Assembly (NCBI GenBank): GCA_034231615.1 | Contig: CM067311.1 | Span: 23,822,967 to 23,886,966, forward strand | DNA from: Meghimatium bilineatum | Taxonomy: Eukaryota; Mollusca; Gastropoda; Stylommatophora; Philomycidae | Direction of reading: 5' to 3' | Length of the DNA stretch: 64,000 nucleotides | In this document: piece by piece, positions 1 through 11,454 of the stretch | Layout: each line of letters starts with the position of its first letter | How positions within the stretch are numbered: the stretch's first letter is position 1 | Notes under the pieces: model-generated | The model's input: only the letters and a program-made list of their open reading frames with translations | Told to the model about the DNA's origin: nothing | The model's database searches: none | Made by a program: the position numbers and the translations under genes

Positions 1-33
1 TGCAGGTGTTTACAAACGCAGAAGAAGAAGGGT
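1..33 (+). mobile_element. 3' end of a SINE family B copy at the window edge
   Basis: The window opens with TGCAGG..GTTTACAAACGCAG and AAGAAGAAG, the terminal part of family B. It lies in the intron before the first PRMT3 exon seen here. Confidence 0.65.
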
Positions 34-168
34 AACTTGAATCAATTATTGTTTGATGTAATAAACTTTTAATCTAGTTATTTCTGTTAGATTTTATATC
101 TTTCACTTAGTATTCTCTATTTCTAATAATTAATGCATTAATTTTTTGTTACTGTATTTCCAAATTAG

Positions 169-306
169 AATATTGATGTGATGAAATGCAAAGTGACAGA
201 TCTGGATTTTTCTGTTGAGTTTTCCCTCAAGTGTCAAGTAGATGCTGAAATTACAGCAATTGTTGGATACTTTGACACCGACTTTACTGCTGGCTGTCAC
301 ACAAAA
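169..306 (+). CDS. PRMT3: PRMT3-like exon, third from last
   Basis: This exon encodes 46 residues of the C-terminal beta-barrel of a type I protein arginine methyltransferase, an enzyme that transfers methyl groups from S-adenosylmethionine to arginines; PRMT3 is cytosolic and modifies ribosomal protein S2. It starts after the acceptor ...CAAATTAG and ends at the donor AAA|GTATGT, phase 0 at both ends. Visible landmarks are TDLDFSVEFSLK, ITAIVGYFDTDF and GCHTK, which align without gaps to the PRMT3 barrel region; PRMT1 and PRMT6 fit less well. The remaining upstream exons, including the zinc finger and SAM-binding fold, lie outside the window. Confidence 0.85.
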
Positions 307-1140
307 GTATGTTTTTGTTTCTCCTGCATGTATTTTGTTTTATAGCTACAGTGACCTACGAGGACTGTTTAATAAATATCCAAACATATTGTTTTCTTTG
401 GAAAACCATTAACTTACAAACTAGTTGTTTCTATTGCCTTCAAAGCAGTGTCCTTGTGTTTGTATACATTTTGAATCCATCACTCCTGCCATGAAAGAAG
501 CAACCCTGGTAGGAACATTTTGAAATAACTCACATTTTTTTCGTTGTGTTGTCTCGAATCTTCCAAATGTTATCGAAATGAGGACTTACTTTTTTCTCTT
601 AAGTTGTGGAAACAAGAAAAAGTAATGTGGCTCAAAATTAGGTTAGTATGGAGGTTGTGTTTTGTCAATAATTCTTTCATGTTGGCAGATTTGTGTGCAG
701 GGGCATTGTCATAATGCACAATCCAGTTGCCTGTGAGCCACTTCTGTCAGCGATTTCTGCGCACAGCATCACAGAGGCATTGCAGGAGTTTCGTAGATTT
801 CTGCCTATTTAGGGTTGAAGAATGAAGTCAACATAGCCTTGGCATTAACCTGTTATGTCTTAACGGAGTCATGTTCACATGATCTGTGTCCAGATTTGAA
901 AGGGAGATACCACTAAAATGTTGATATACTTAGAAGTCTCAGAAAACTGACACTTGGAACCAGCTTTTCCAAGCAGAAAACACACACATGTTTAAGATAA
1001 ACGTCCATTTTTGAAATGCGATGAAACAAACTAGGTTCCCTTCACTTATAGGATCCCACACTATGCATTCACGAAGTTACATACTACCTGTTTTGCACAT
1101 ACATTGGTCATCACATGCACCTGGTAAACTGCAGGTTATC
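307..1140. other. PRMT3 intron, no feature recognised
   Basis: Unique-looking AT-rich sequence up to the repeat relic near 1145 (minus-strand CPxC family). Confidence 0.6.
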
Positions 1141-1876
1141 ATCAGTTCACACTGGACAAGTCCATAGGTGCTCCAATCCCCATCTCGATAAATTCATCAG
1201 ATTGTAGCGGCCAACAGTTCAGTTGGATGCTGATTTATCAGCCTCAACCTATTATGTTTCTCTTTGACTGTACCCGTTTCATTAACTTTGTTAGTGGTTT
1301 TCATCCTGCTATTACCTCTCTTATTTTCTCCACCTCTGTTGACTTTCTCGACATCTGCGCTTCCATAGATCTACATTCTTTATCACGTCAGTATATTATA
1401 AGCCCACTGATTCTCATAGTTTTCTTCTTTATACCTTATCACCCTAGGTTTTGCTGCTATTCCCTCCCTTCTTCTCAGTTACTCCGTCTTCGTCATCTTT
1501 ACTAAGACAATGCATATTTCCTATGTCAAGCTTACAGAATGCTAGATTTTTTCCCCGCCGTTGCTTGCATGCTGAGGATGTTTTGTCAGCAGCTTTGCAA
1601 CGCGTTCAACCTGTTTCATGTTCGGTGGCACTTATACCATCCATTAAACATACATCTGACCATCCTAAACTGGAGATTACTTCCCATCCTCATAATACGC
1701 AGGCACTTTGTATTTATATCCTATTAGCCTATCCTCCAACTACAAATATAAATAACCAAATGGTCAGAGGGTGTCCGACAAGTGGATGGTGCCGCAGTAA
1801 CCTAATGAACAAATAGTCCTAGCAAAATGAATTAAACAGGTTACTAAAACACTTACCTTGCCTATTAATAAAAATA

Positions 1877-3224
1877 CGAGGCGTGTTCAAATGAAAACGG
1901 GACTTGTTACACCACGCGTGATAGAGCGCACTGATATTGATGACATTTTGCACTAGTAATGAGTATCCAATAATTTACATACGGTCACGTGTTCATCTTC
2001 CCAGCATGCATATGTGCTGCAGAAGACTGTTAACAATATGGCGGGTGTGATTCCGAACCCGTCCAAAGTGAATCAGCGTGCTGTGATCCAGTTTCTTTCA
2101 TTTGAAGGATGTCAAGCAGTAGACATTCATCGGAGAATGAAGGCAGCATATGGTGACAAATGTTTGTCGAGGACCAGAGTGATGGAGTGGGTGCGTATGT
2201 TTAAAGACGGACGTGAGTTAACGGCAGATCTTGCACGGCCAGGTCAGGCGCATATTGTTGCAACAGAAGAAGCCATAGCCGTGCTTGATAAAGCAGTACT
2301 GACTGACCGTCGTCGGAGCATTCGTTCGCTTGCAGAAGAATTCCATATGTCAATTGGGACAGCCCACATGGTTGTTCGGAAGAAATTGAACTATCGGAAG
2401 GTGTGTTCACAGTGGGTCCCACGGATGTTGACTGACCACCATAAGGAAGAACGGATGGGGTGGAGTTTGAACCACCTGATGCGTTACAGGGCAGAGGGTG
2501 ATGCATTTCTGTTGAGCATTGTGGCAGGTGATGAATCGTGGTGCCACCACTATGAACCGAGCAGCAAAATTGACAGCATGCAATGGAAACATCCAGGTTC
2601 ACCAAAACCAAAAAAATTCAAGACACAGGTTTCTGCTGGGAAGGTTATGGTGACTGCATTTTTTGACCATGAAGGGCTTTTGTTGACTGATTTTAAGGAA
2701 CCTGGTGTCAACATCAATGCCGCCCATTATAAAGACACTTTAGACAAGCTGCATAAGGCCATCAAGGCTAAGCGACCAGGCAGACTTTCTCAAGGTGTGA
2801 TTCTTCTCCACGACAACGCTCGTCCGCACGTCGCAAAAATTGTGCAGGAAACATTGGCAAAGAAGAATTGGGAAGTTCTTCATCACCCAGCCTATAGTCC
2901 CGATTTATCCCCGTGTGATTTCCATTTGTTCGGACCGTTGAAGAAAGCACTAAAGGGACAGCGATTCAACAGCGACGCAGACGTGAAGACAGCGGTGACC
3001 ACATGGTTCAGAGAACAGCCACGCAACTTTTTCTCGGACGGCATTCGACGTCTACCTAAACAGTGGGATGCTTGCCTAAATGCATACGGAGATTTTTTCT
3101 GATGAACCCAGGTGCATTCTTATTCACAAGTGGTTGCTTTGTTCAATTCCGTTGAAAATATTAAATTGCGTATGATACTTTTTAAATAAATCCACAAGTC
3201 CCGTTTTCATTTGAACACGCCTCG
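1877..3224 (+). mobile_element. Complete mariner (DD34D) transposon
   Basis: The element has perfect 31-bp terminal inverted repeats at 1877-1907 and 3194-3224 (outer end CGAGGCGTGTTCAAATGAAA). It is flanked by TA on both sides (1875-1876 and 3225-3226), the target-site duplication expected of Tc1/mariner. It is 1,348 bp with one uninterrupted transposase gene. It sits in a PRMT3 intron and splits an older dispersed repeat, pieces of which lie at 1740-1870 and 3230-3370 and resemble 49615-49880. Perfect ends plus an intact ORF suggest recent arrival. Confidence 0.97.
2038..3102 (+). CDS. Mariner transposase, intact
   Basis: This 354-residue DDE/D transposase catalyses cut-and-paste transposition of its own element in the nucleus. 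The N-terminal half is a paired-like helix-turn-helix region (RRSIRSLAEEF, IGTAHMVV) followed by the linker WVPRMLT, a variant of the mariner WVPHELT motif. The catalytic residues are visible: D165 in AGDESWCHHYE, D259 in LLHDNARPHVA and D294 in YSPDLSPCDFHLF, giving exactly 34 residues between the last two (DD34D). The ATG at 2038 has a good context (AATATGG). The open frame extends upstream to 2014 only through a GTG. No stop or frameshift is present, so the protein could be active. Confidence 0.95.
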   Translation: MAGVIPNPSKVNQRAVIQFLSFEGCQAVDIHRRMKAAYGDKCLSRTRVMEWVRMFKDGRELTADLARPGQAHIVATEEAIAVLDKAVLTDRRRSIRSLAEEFHMSIGTAHMVVRKKLNYRKVCSQWVPRMLTDHHKEERMGWSLNHLMRYRAEGDAFLLSIVAGDESWCHHYEPSSKIDSMQWKHPGSPKPKKFKTQVSAGKVMVTAFFDHEGLLLTDFKEPGVNINAAHYKDTLDKLHKAIKAKRPGRLSQGVILLHDNARPHVAKIVQETLAKKNWEVLHHPAYSPDLSPCDFHLFGPLKKALKGQRFNSDADVKTAVTTWFREQPRNFFSDGIRRLPKQWDACLNAYGDFF

Positions 3225-3559
3225 TATATTTAAAAAAGTATATATAAAAAAATTACAATAAAACTAAACAGGACAATTCTCCACGTATCGGCTCAAATTA
3301 AACCTTTTTCAAGAGACAAACAACAGAAAACAACAAAATAAAAAACAAAATATATGACTATATTTCATCAAGCCCCGTCTCCATAGCGCAGGGATGGTCT
3401 ATTGCCTCCAACTACAGCCTATCTCTAGTCCTATATTTCCCTCTCCCCCTCGTTGCTTTCCACAGGGATGAACCTTCATGATCTCTTGATTCATTCTAGT
3501 TTGCACACCTCTACAGGTCTCCCTGGAACTGTTCCTTGTCCGTCAACATTGCAACCTAC

Positions 3560-3800
3560 TTGATGCCTTTCCTAGCAACACCAACTTGATCGATGCTCTG
3601 CCTAGCAACATCAACCTGACTAGCAGCACCAAATTTTATTATTGCCCTAACTGTTATTACTAAACTTGACCAGAGCCATGATTAGCAGCACTAAACTTGA
3701 CTAGTGCCCTGACTGTAAGCACTAAACTTGACCAGAGCCATGATTAGCCGTACTAAACTTGACTAGTGTCCTGACTGTAAGCACTAAACTTGACTTAATA
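3560..3800. repeat. Degenerate tandem repeat, CACTAAACTTGACC units
   Basis: Imperfect units of about 30-60 bp with AGCACTAAACTTGACCAGAG and CCATGATTAG, ending about 50 bp before a PRMT3 exon. Confidence 0.7.
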
Positions 3801-3849
3801 GCAAAGTTTCAAACACCACCACATGTTAATCTCCATGTTCTGGTTGCAG

Positions 3850-3937
3850 ATAAGTTTTAGTACTGGACCGTATGCTGAACCTACACATTGGGAGCAAGCT
3901 GTCATGTTACTGCCTACACCAGTATCAGTTAAAAAAG
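3850..3937 (+). CDS. PRMT3: PRMT3-like exon, second from last (THW loop)
   Basis: This exon encodes 29 residues plus one base. It starts after TGGTTGCAG and ends AAAAAAG|GTAAGT, a near-consensus donor. It reads ISFSTGPYAEPTHWEQAV and contains the THW loop, the diagnostic PRMT motif near the substrate arginine pocket. FSTGP is typical of PRMT3. It joins the preceding exon in phase 0 and the next one in phase 1. The preceding intron (307-3849) carries a complete mariner element in the same orientation, and a SINE lies about 50 bp downstream of the donor. Confidence 0.9.
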
Positions 3938-3989
3938 GTAAGTTTTTGCCAGTCTTATATTGCTGTACTCAATTTGTACAATATCCTCA

Positions 3990-4242
3990 GCATTCATTTT
4001 CAATCTTCTACAGATTAGCAGGAGGTGGTCAGGAATACATTGTGCCACTATTTAGAACTTAGCTGTGACATCTGCGGCTTTCAACCTGACACATCCGACT
4101 TCAGCATGGCTTCTAGATCACTTTAATCCCCTATGGGGTGGGATAGCCAACTCCACCTCCGGATCTCTTTAGTTGTTTCTTATGACATAACTGGCAGGTA
4201 ACACTGTTGCTATTCTGTGCTGCCTGGCAACACGCGGCCTGT
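3990..4242 (-). mobile_element. SINE family B copy
   Basis: Family B is about 280 bp. It starts GTGTTGCCAGGCCTGAAAGG, has CATGCATGTCGTAAGAGGCG followed by ACTAAG, then GTGACCCAGAAGCCATGCTG, the core GTCGGATGTGTCAGGC and the tail AATCTGCAGGAGTTTGAGAA plus CGCAGAAGAAG. This reverse copy is nearly complete and begins about 50 bp after a PRMT3 exon. Confidence 0.8.
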
Positions 4243-4249
4243 GCTCAAT

Positions 4250-5730
4250 TCTATTTGCCTGTGTCTTCAACTGTCATCAAAAGATGATAAGTAACAGACT
4301 TCATTAGGAAATCACTGTCATGGAATCCTATGGAAAAAGAAAAGTGGGCAAGGAAAAGATATGCAACTGTTAGTAGTAAGGGAATTGTACAGGACAATGC
4401 TGATTTGGAGATTGTTAGTTGAGGGTCTCTGCACCCCTCTGTGAACATATTGAACTGGAGGTGAATGGAAGCTGACATTAGGTATAGAACAGAGGAGGCT
4501 GAGATTAGACATGTAAAACCAAACTTTGGACACTTTTACGAAGAGTGTACAAGGACTAAACAGTTTTTGCACTGTGAGACACTAGTGTGTGTGATGATGA
4601 TTGATTCCTTTCAACTTAGAACTTGCCAGTCAAGACTCATGTCCGTCTATATTAGAAGTCCTGACAGGTTAATGTAAATATTCACTCTGCTGAGACAATT
4701 TTTTTTTTTTTTTAACCTATGGACAGATACATGCCACTAAACTACCCTATAGTGTGCCACTACGAGAGGCTACTGAATATCGCCAGCCATTAAAAAGAAC
4801 GAAGTAGCCTTTCAAGGTAACACAGAATAGGGTAGTGTGATGGTGTTTCTGTTGATAGGTAAAAAAAAAAAGGCTTCACGGATGCTTACATTGACGTGTT
4901 AAGGTGTCTATTGTAGATGGGCTTGGCAGACTAGAGTATGCCAGATCAGGGTGGCCCACACAAATGATGGTCCATTGCAACAGGAATGCAGTCTTTCAGC
5001 AAAGGGAAGGCATAAGTCTGCTGATCAGAGGAGAGGTAGGGTTGACTATGGGAACTGCTAGAATATTATATACCGGTACCATTCACCATCTGCTCTGCTG
5101 AAACTCCTATGGGGAAGTCTGAAGTGCAGCACTGTCAGTTCAGCAAATCGCTGATCACTAAACTAGTTTCGAAACTAGAGGATTGTAATCTTGTCTCCCC
5201 CATATGTGCCCCACACCACTCTAGCGAAAAAAATGCACTTTCAAACAAGATGGCATGACATGGTATCGAATTTGCAACCTCTTGAGCACAAGGCATATGG
5301 GACAACTTGTTATAACCACAATTAATGTGGGGATCTCCAATGTGTACGGGTTTGGCACCAGAGTGTGACATCTTAAGCGAATGTTTTTTCAAAATCCCTG
5401 GAGATTATTACTGACTAGCAATCCAGAGCATACTTATCTCCCATTACCAAGGGTTCTCGCAAATCAAATTTTTATGCATTAACAGCATCTTTAAATTCTA
5501 TATAAAATCGAACTCACGACATTAAGGTTCGAAATTTTATGTCAATAAAAAATGTTTGTTTTATTTTGAAATCCCCCACATTTCAAGAGTCAACTCCTAC
5601 TTTTATAATGCTGAGTGGATTTATGTTACATTCTATATATTACAAAAACTCACCTTTCAAAATTTTTGATTTTTCAAGAATAAAACTTATAAGCTATGTC
5701 AAAAAACTATATAACTGTATCCACAATCCC
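4250..5730. other. PRMT3 intron, nothing recognised
   Basis: AT-rich with two short poly-T/poly-A runs (4701, 4860); ORFs here are short and unsupported. Confidence 0.55.
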
Positions 5731-5877
5731 CGCTGAAGATGGATGTGTCAGGCCATTGACGCAAATACAATGGCAACACAACGCATTTCAGGACTACATC
5801 CTGCTGGAAATCTAGTAGGACCATGGTCCTGCTACAAGGCAGTTCCAGCGGGAGTTTGAGAATGAAAGCTGAAGAAG
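5731..5877 (+). mobile_element. SINE family A copy
   Basis: The consensus starts CCGAAGACGGATGTGTCAGG, continues with GCGCAAATAAAATGGCGACA, holds a nested palindrome around AGGACCATGGTCCT, and ends GAATGAACGCTGAAGAAG. This copy is near full length. No RNA polymerase III boxes are apparent. Confidence 0.8.
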
Positions 5878-6021
5878 TATCCACAATCATCAAGTTGGTC
5901 AACAAAGGTGTATTATGGGAATTCAACAAACGCCAAATTTGGCCAGTGAAGTGTTAATAACTGTAGTTCTCTTTGCAGACAGCACTATTGAGAGGATAGA
6001 AGTGCTTATGGAGAATCCTCT

Positions 6022-6278
6022 TGTGTGTTGCCAGGTCCTGAAAGAAGCAAAGAATAATAGCAACACTTTATCTTCCATGCATGTCGTAAGAGATGACAAA
6101 GAATGTCATGTTGGCTTTCCAATTTGATTTAGGGTCGAAGTGACCTATAAGTCATGCTGAGGTCGGATGTGTCTGGACGAATGCTGCAGCAAAGCTGTAA
6201 ATCATGACACAACGAATTCTGTTTTCTGGACCACATCCTACTAATCTGCAGGAGTTTGAGAACGCAGAAGATATGGGA
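6022..6278 (+). mobile_element. SINE family B copy
   Basis: Near full length: GTGTGTTGCCAGGTCCTGAA at the start, CATGCATGTCGTAAGAGATG in the middle, GAGTTTGAGAACGCAGAAG at the end. In the last PRMT3 intron. Confidence 0.85.
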
Positions 6279-6845
6279 AAACTCAAGTACAATGAAATCA
6301 AGTCCTCAGTTAGAACATGAAGAATCAACATAAATGGACGCAGTATGTGTATCCCAAAATGCACTAAGCTAAAAAATAGAACTATTCATCACTAGGCTCA
6401 TAACCGTTCAGGATCGTATGAGTGACACACACAAGGAAGGAACAACAAATTTCTGCAATGGTGATACCCTGCCTAACAATTTAATCCTGAATCTTAATCC
6501 TGTTCAGTCTGTAATTATTATCAATCCAAACTTTCTTTTGTCTTCTTTCTTCTACCCTCAACTGTTCCCTGTTTATAAGTTTAATTAACTGTTATAGATT
6601 TATATAAAAACATTCACTCTAAGAAATGCTCATTAATAGAATACTTTTATTGCATCAAACTCCAGAAAACATGCTCTCTGTAACCAAGGCAACAATTCAA
6701 AAACTCCATCATAAGCAAAGCATTAGAATGTTTAGAAAGTGAATGTATTATTTTTATCTTTCAAATTTCTATGCAGAACATTTATTAATGAAGTGATCTG
6801 ACTGACAATGACTGATTCAAATTTCTTTCCTGTTCTGTCTTTCAG

Positions 6846-6955
6846 GTTGTAACTTGGATGGAAGGATATCCTACAGAAAGCATCCAAATGACTCTCGTGG
6901 AATCATCATTAACCTCACAGTTGGGGCACATAAGTTACAGTACTCTATGTCTTGA
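6846..6955 (+). CDS. PRMT3: PRMT3-like terminal coding exon
   Basis: The exon follows the acceptor TCTTTCAG. Its first two bases complete a glycine codon split across the intron. It then reads CNLDGRISYRKHPNDSRG, runs through NLTVGAHKLQYSMS and stops at TGA 6953-6955. The length and the spacing of G-R/K-x-S/T and DxR match the final strands of PRMT3. Together the three exons give 111 C-terminal residues with no frameshift or premature stop, so the gene looks functional. The coding frame is clear; assignment to PRMT3 rather than a sister PRMT is a family-level judgement. Confidence 0.85.
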
Positions 6956-7458
6956 TGGTGCAGATATATAGATATCTCATGGGGAGACACGTAAACAAAG
7001 ACTTAATGGTGGTTCAAGGAAATATTGACCACTGGTACATTTTATGAAAAGTGAGCAAACAAAATTGGCCATCGATAAGTTTAACACTGGCCAACAAACA
7101 GGATTGGTCGCTTACTGCATGATGAGTTTGCTTCCTGATCAGCATTTTCACTATGAAAATGTCTTCACAAATATGAAATATAACAAGTCACATGATAACT
7201 TTTTGTTGTTGATGCCGTATCAGATCATTTACAGCAGAAACACACCGCCCATATTTCCATTATAGAAAATTGTTTACACTAAAAATACTTAAGAATGGGA
7301 CCTAATTTCTACATGAATCCCACACAACTTGAGGTTAACTTCAATATGGACAAACCAAGATGGATTGTTCATAAAAACTGTGGTGTCTCAGAATGTTCTA
7401 TAGAGCCAGAAATGATCAGTCCCCATATGATTCATGTATGAACTGAGTCTGCAGACTA

Positions 7459-7464
7459 AATAAA
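7459..7464 (+). terminator. Candidate polyadenylation signal of the PRMT3-like gene
   Basis: This is the first AATAAA downstream of the TGA at 6955, giving a 3' UTR of about 500 bases. It is a motif only, and transcript data are absent. Confidence 0.4.
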
Positions 7465-7469
7465 TGTGT

Positions 7470-9240
7470 TAACATGTACACTTGTTCATATTTTTTTGTG
7501 TGGTATCACACAGATCAACTGTTGTTTCAGTGACTCTGCCTACTTAATTTCAACTTTGACCATGTTTTTAAAATGACAAATAATCTGCGACAGACATAGG
7601 TTTATTAGAAAGTGATTTGCAGTAAGACAAGACATTAACCCCTTTACGTTCTTTATTTCAACAACTGAAGCATATCTTGTATTTCTGCAACTAATGTTAA
7701 ATATTTAGGTAACACAAGTAACCTTGCAGGAGATTGTTACCACAGTAACATTTCATAAGTGATAACACTTCAGATTTAGATAATACAATATTACTTATAC
7801 CTATATGCTAATACATAAGGTACTTGCTGGACACCTGATTCTAGCTTGTATGTTTTTTTAAAATTGAATGTGCTTGTTCGTTTTGTATTTGTTTCTTAAA
7901 GTTTCTATTGGTCGCAACAGAAAACATTTGTTCTTTTTTTTTTTTAACCCATTTACTATTTATTTATTAGTATTACTGTATTATCTAAATGCAAAGTGTT
8001 ATCACTACATGAAATAGCATGACCATGTTTTGCATAAGTTGGAACAATTTGACCTCACTAGCCCCTCTGTCATGCAGCCAAAGTTTCTTATTTACTCTTT
8101 AGTGAATAATGGTAAAAAAAACCCTTTCCTATGAAGTGCTTAAAAAAAATGAAAACTTCTCTTTTTTTCCAAGCATGAAGCAAATATTGAATTCCTTAGG
8201 CTCAAAACAAAGGATACATTTGAAGTCCTATATACATATGGTCAAAGGTGTTAACGGGACAACACGGGTGCAGAAGGCAAAGCGAGTCAACTCTGTCAAA
8301 AATCCTAAAAGAGGAAGACACTAAGGCAGTCAATGGTGTGCTCATATCGTTCTCTAGCAACCCCTCCCACAACCCTATAGATTCCAAGCATATTGGTTCT
8401 ACCTTGCTCTGAGAGCTCATCTACAGGGTCAAGAGTAGCCAGTATGAATTTGGCAGAGCACTAGTTTATTGAACACTGGTCTGCTTCCTGACTGCTTATA
8501 AAGATGCAAAAGGCAATCATCATCTTAGTCAAAGGGCATGAGCCCTGAACTGCTGGATCAGCAGCCAACCAACATAGTTCAAGCCTTGATAGAAATAGAC
8601 AGTCAATTTCCATCACCATAAATTTTTTTTTTAAATGGGGGAATAACTTATACAGATAAAATTTGAATAAATTGACAACAGCTATTGTTACTTTCACTGT
8701 ACTAGACTACAGATATGAAACAAATCTATTTACAATAGTACCCGTAAGGCAAACATAAAAAAAATGTGTGGTGTTGCCCAGTAGTGCTGCCAAATAGGGA
8801 AATTGAAAATAACCACAGATGATACAGCTACAGACCATGATTGTAAAGTCTAGTGCACACTATGACTGGGTAGATATATGCATTCATCAATTTGATTGTC
8901 TATCTTTAGGCTGTTGAAATGAAGGCAAGAGGATCTTTATTGACAAAATAGTGTGCTGAATGATTTGACAGTGAAGGGGTATATTAGTTCATAAAACAAA
9001 GGATCATTACAACATGAACAAAATTAAATAATGGAACATTACACATTTTTTTTTTAAAATGTACATTTTCTACATTAGCTAACTGTGCCTTTAATGCTAT
9101 CAAAACATTTATGGGGCAGCGAAATCCAATCTGATTTATGGGGCAGTGAAATCCAATCTGAACCACAGACTGACAATGATGTTAGACTGTGACTAAAGGT
9201 TAAGCATCCGTGACCATAGTTAGCTTTAAGTGTGGTGACC
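7470..9240. other. Intergenic, nothing recognised except one repeat tail
   Basis: AT-rich sequence after PRMT3. Poly-T runs near 7934 and 8620, the tail-family copy at 8520, and a 20-bp local duplication ATGGGGCAGTGAAATCCAAT near 9110-9160. Confidence 0.5.
8520..8578 (+). mobile_element. Third dispersed copy of the CAACCAACC tail family
   Basis: AGTCAAAGGGCATGAGCCCT followed by GCTGGATCAGCAGCCAACCA. Diverged; no duplication was recognised. Confidence 0.5.
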
Positions 9241-9344
9241 AGTGGGTAGATACAGAAACCAGTTCTCTTGTACAGCTGGCCGACTACACTATCGACATGG
9301 TTACAGGCATCTACCATTCAGTGGAAGTGATAAGAACATTGAAT

Positions 9345-9500
9345 ATATAGGTCAAGTCGGATGTGCTAAAAATATCGCACATATAAAATGGCGACACAAA
9401 GTATTTCTGTTCTCTGGCCCACATCCTGCTGGAAATCTTGTAGGTCCATAATCCTGCTATAAGAGAGATTCAACGGAAGTTTTAGAACAAACGGACACAC
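9345..9500 (+). mobile_element. SINE family A copy
   Basis: Diverged copy with GTCGGATGTGCTAA, ATGGCGACACA and the central CATCCTGCTGGAAATC; the tail is lost. Immediately upstream, 9240-9340 resembles the minus strand of 61640-61725, an unidentified dispersed piece. Confidence 0.7.
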
Positions 9501-9714
9501 AAAAAAACTTGTTATCCCATGACCTGGCTGTCATCTTGGAACTGATATAAAAGATTGCTTTAACCCTGCTTTATTGTTGCTGATAATCGATATACATACG
9601 AACTACATTAGCAATAAAAGTAACTGCAAAATATACACTATAAAAAACATACAGCCTTTAAAGGGGGGGGGGGCACTCAAAACTCATGTCTTCCACCAGG
9701 AAACATTTTGACTC

Positions 9715-9775
9715 GAGTTTCAAAGAGACTGGGTGTCATCTGAGCGACCTGGTTCAAATCCCATTTGCTGCATTA
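9715..9775 (+). repeat. tRNA-like fragment
   Basis: GACCTGGTTCAAATCCCATT includes a good B-box; upstream bases do not fold convincingly as a tRNA. Likely an eroded SINE head. Confidence 0.35.
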
Positions 9776-10329
9776 TGATTTTTCTTGAATCCTGGATGTT
9801 TCTATATTAACACTTTGCTGACCAATTTCGAGGATAGTCGAATTTCTGGAACTGAACCTTGGAGACCATATTCGATGATCGTCGAATTTGCTATGATGTA
9901 TCAGAAAAATGGGAATACCCATTGCAATAATGTGCTAAAAATAATTTCCGGGAAATTATGTATAGTCTAGATTTTAATTTCTGTACTACATACTGGAAGT
10001 GAGTTTTTATCAAGAAATATTGGAGTTTTCGAAGAAAATATTGTATGATATATAGAAATTAATGTAAATCTAGGTCTAGCATTATGATAAGTAGCATTTT
10101 GCACTTGAAATAACTCTGGAGCTTTCAAATTCATTCAGAAAGTGCAAACAGTCGTTACAACGCATAGAAAGTTTCAAGGCTTTCTTGCGGTAGATCGATT
10201 TTATACGAATTTTTAAAGACGGCGATGTCAATGTATAAAATTTTGCGTGCACCCTCGGTAATGGCGGACAAGTACGCTCTGGATTGCTGGTCAGCAAAGT
10301 GTTAAAGTCTTTCATCACATAAAATAGTA

Positions 10330-10484
10330 CAGTGAAATCCCACTATAGCGCAGTCTTTTATAACAAATTTCCTTTTTCAAAATCCAAATATTGAGTCTAT
10401 TATTTGTGCTGTATATAATGAATTTCTGTTATTACATACATATTTCATCAGTACAGACACAGTTGTTATAATGGATTTCTACAG
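10330..10484. mobile_element. pogo-like MITE
   Basis: Starts CAGTGAAATCCCACTATAGC after TA and ends GTTGTTATAATGGATTTC plus TACAG before TA. Short, no coding capacity, with inverted ends of the kind seen in pogo/Tigger derivatives. Four family members occur here. Confidence 0.65.
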
Positions 10485-11454
10485 TATTACTTTAGACAGA
10501 TATTCAAACCAAATGATGGAGCAGTGTATGCTACAGTAAAAACCAAATATAAAATGTGAATTAGCAAAGCATAAATTAGTTTTATAAAGTACAATAGAGG
10601 AATTTGGCATATCGACCAAACAATCTTTATAAAGTCTGCTGTACTGTGTACAACTTTTTACATCTGCGTGTTATCTTTTACTTTTTGAAAACAACAAAAG
10701 TATACATTGCATTACACTTGAGAATCATAGTATATAATTATATTTGGAAACTAAAGAATATTTGTTATGTTTAATATATAAAGCATAAATGTGATGTTAC
10801 ACCAGAAAACCAAAACATATTTGATGGTACACTTGTAAACTATCTACATGATGATTACAATAAAACTGAATAGAATATCTAAAGTTTCTTACAGTTTCAA
10901 GCCAAGGCTATATCTCATACGGTAAATTAATGAACTCAGAGGAACCACGATTATCTTATGTATTTTTCTGGGGCCTGAAGGGGAGCAAATAGATGCAACG
11001 CTTCTACTTGTCATGCATAAGCAGGTGTGGAAGTTTTAGGGGTGTGAAAATCTTTGAAAGTAGAATCTATGCAGAAATATGGAATCCCAGTCTAAAATGA
11101 ATCATCATTTTAAAAAAAATAATAATTGCACAATATCGAATGATCTATGTGATTTTGAACCCTCATTTTTGAAAGGTTGAGCTTCATTCTGTGCATGCTC
11201 ATGTGTTGCAAGAGAGCGAAGTAAAGAATAAAAACATTGCGTATTGCCGGACTGAAAGGCTATCTTAGCCAAGGCATAAAATAAAACATATTCTGTACTA
11301 CATACTGGAAACTGTCAGGGGTTATAAGAATTAATGCAGAAAACTGTTATATACAATGCATATTATACGAGACAACGAAGGACAGTTGGTTACTTTATCC
11401 TCATAGATCCAAAAGTCACATACTTAAGTTGGATGTATCGATGTAAAAGATCGC

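Noticed and set aside
2014-2037. Upstream extension of the transposase frame
   Set aside because: The frame is open but begins with GTG; the first ATG, with good context and a normal mariner protein length, is at 2038.
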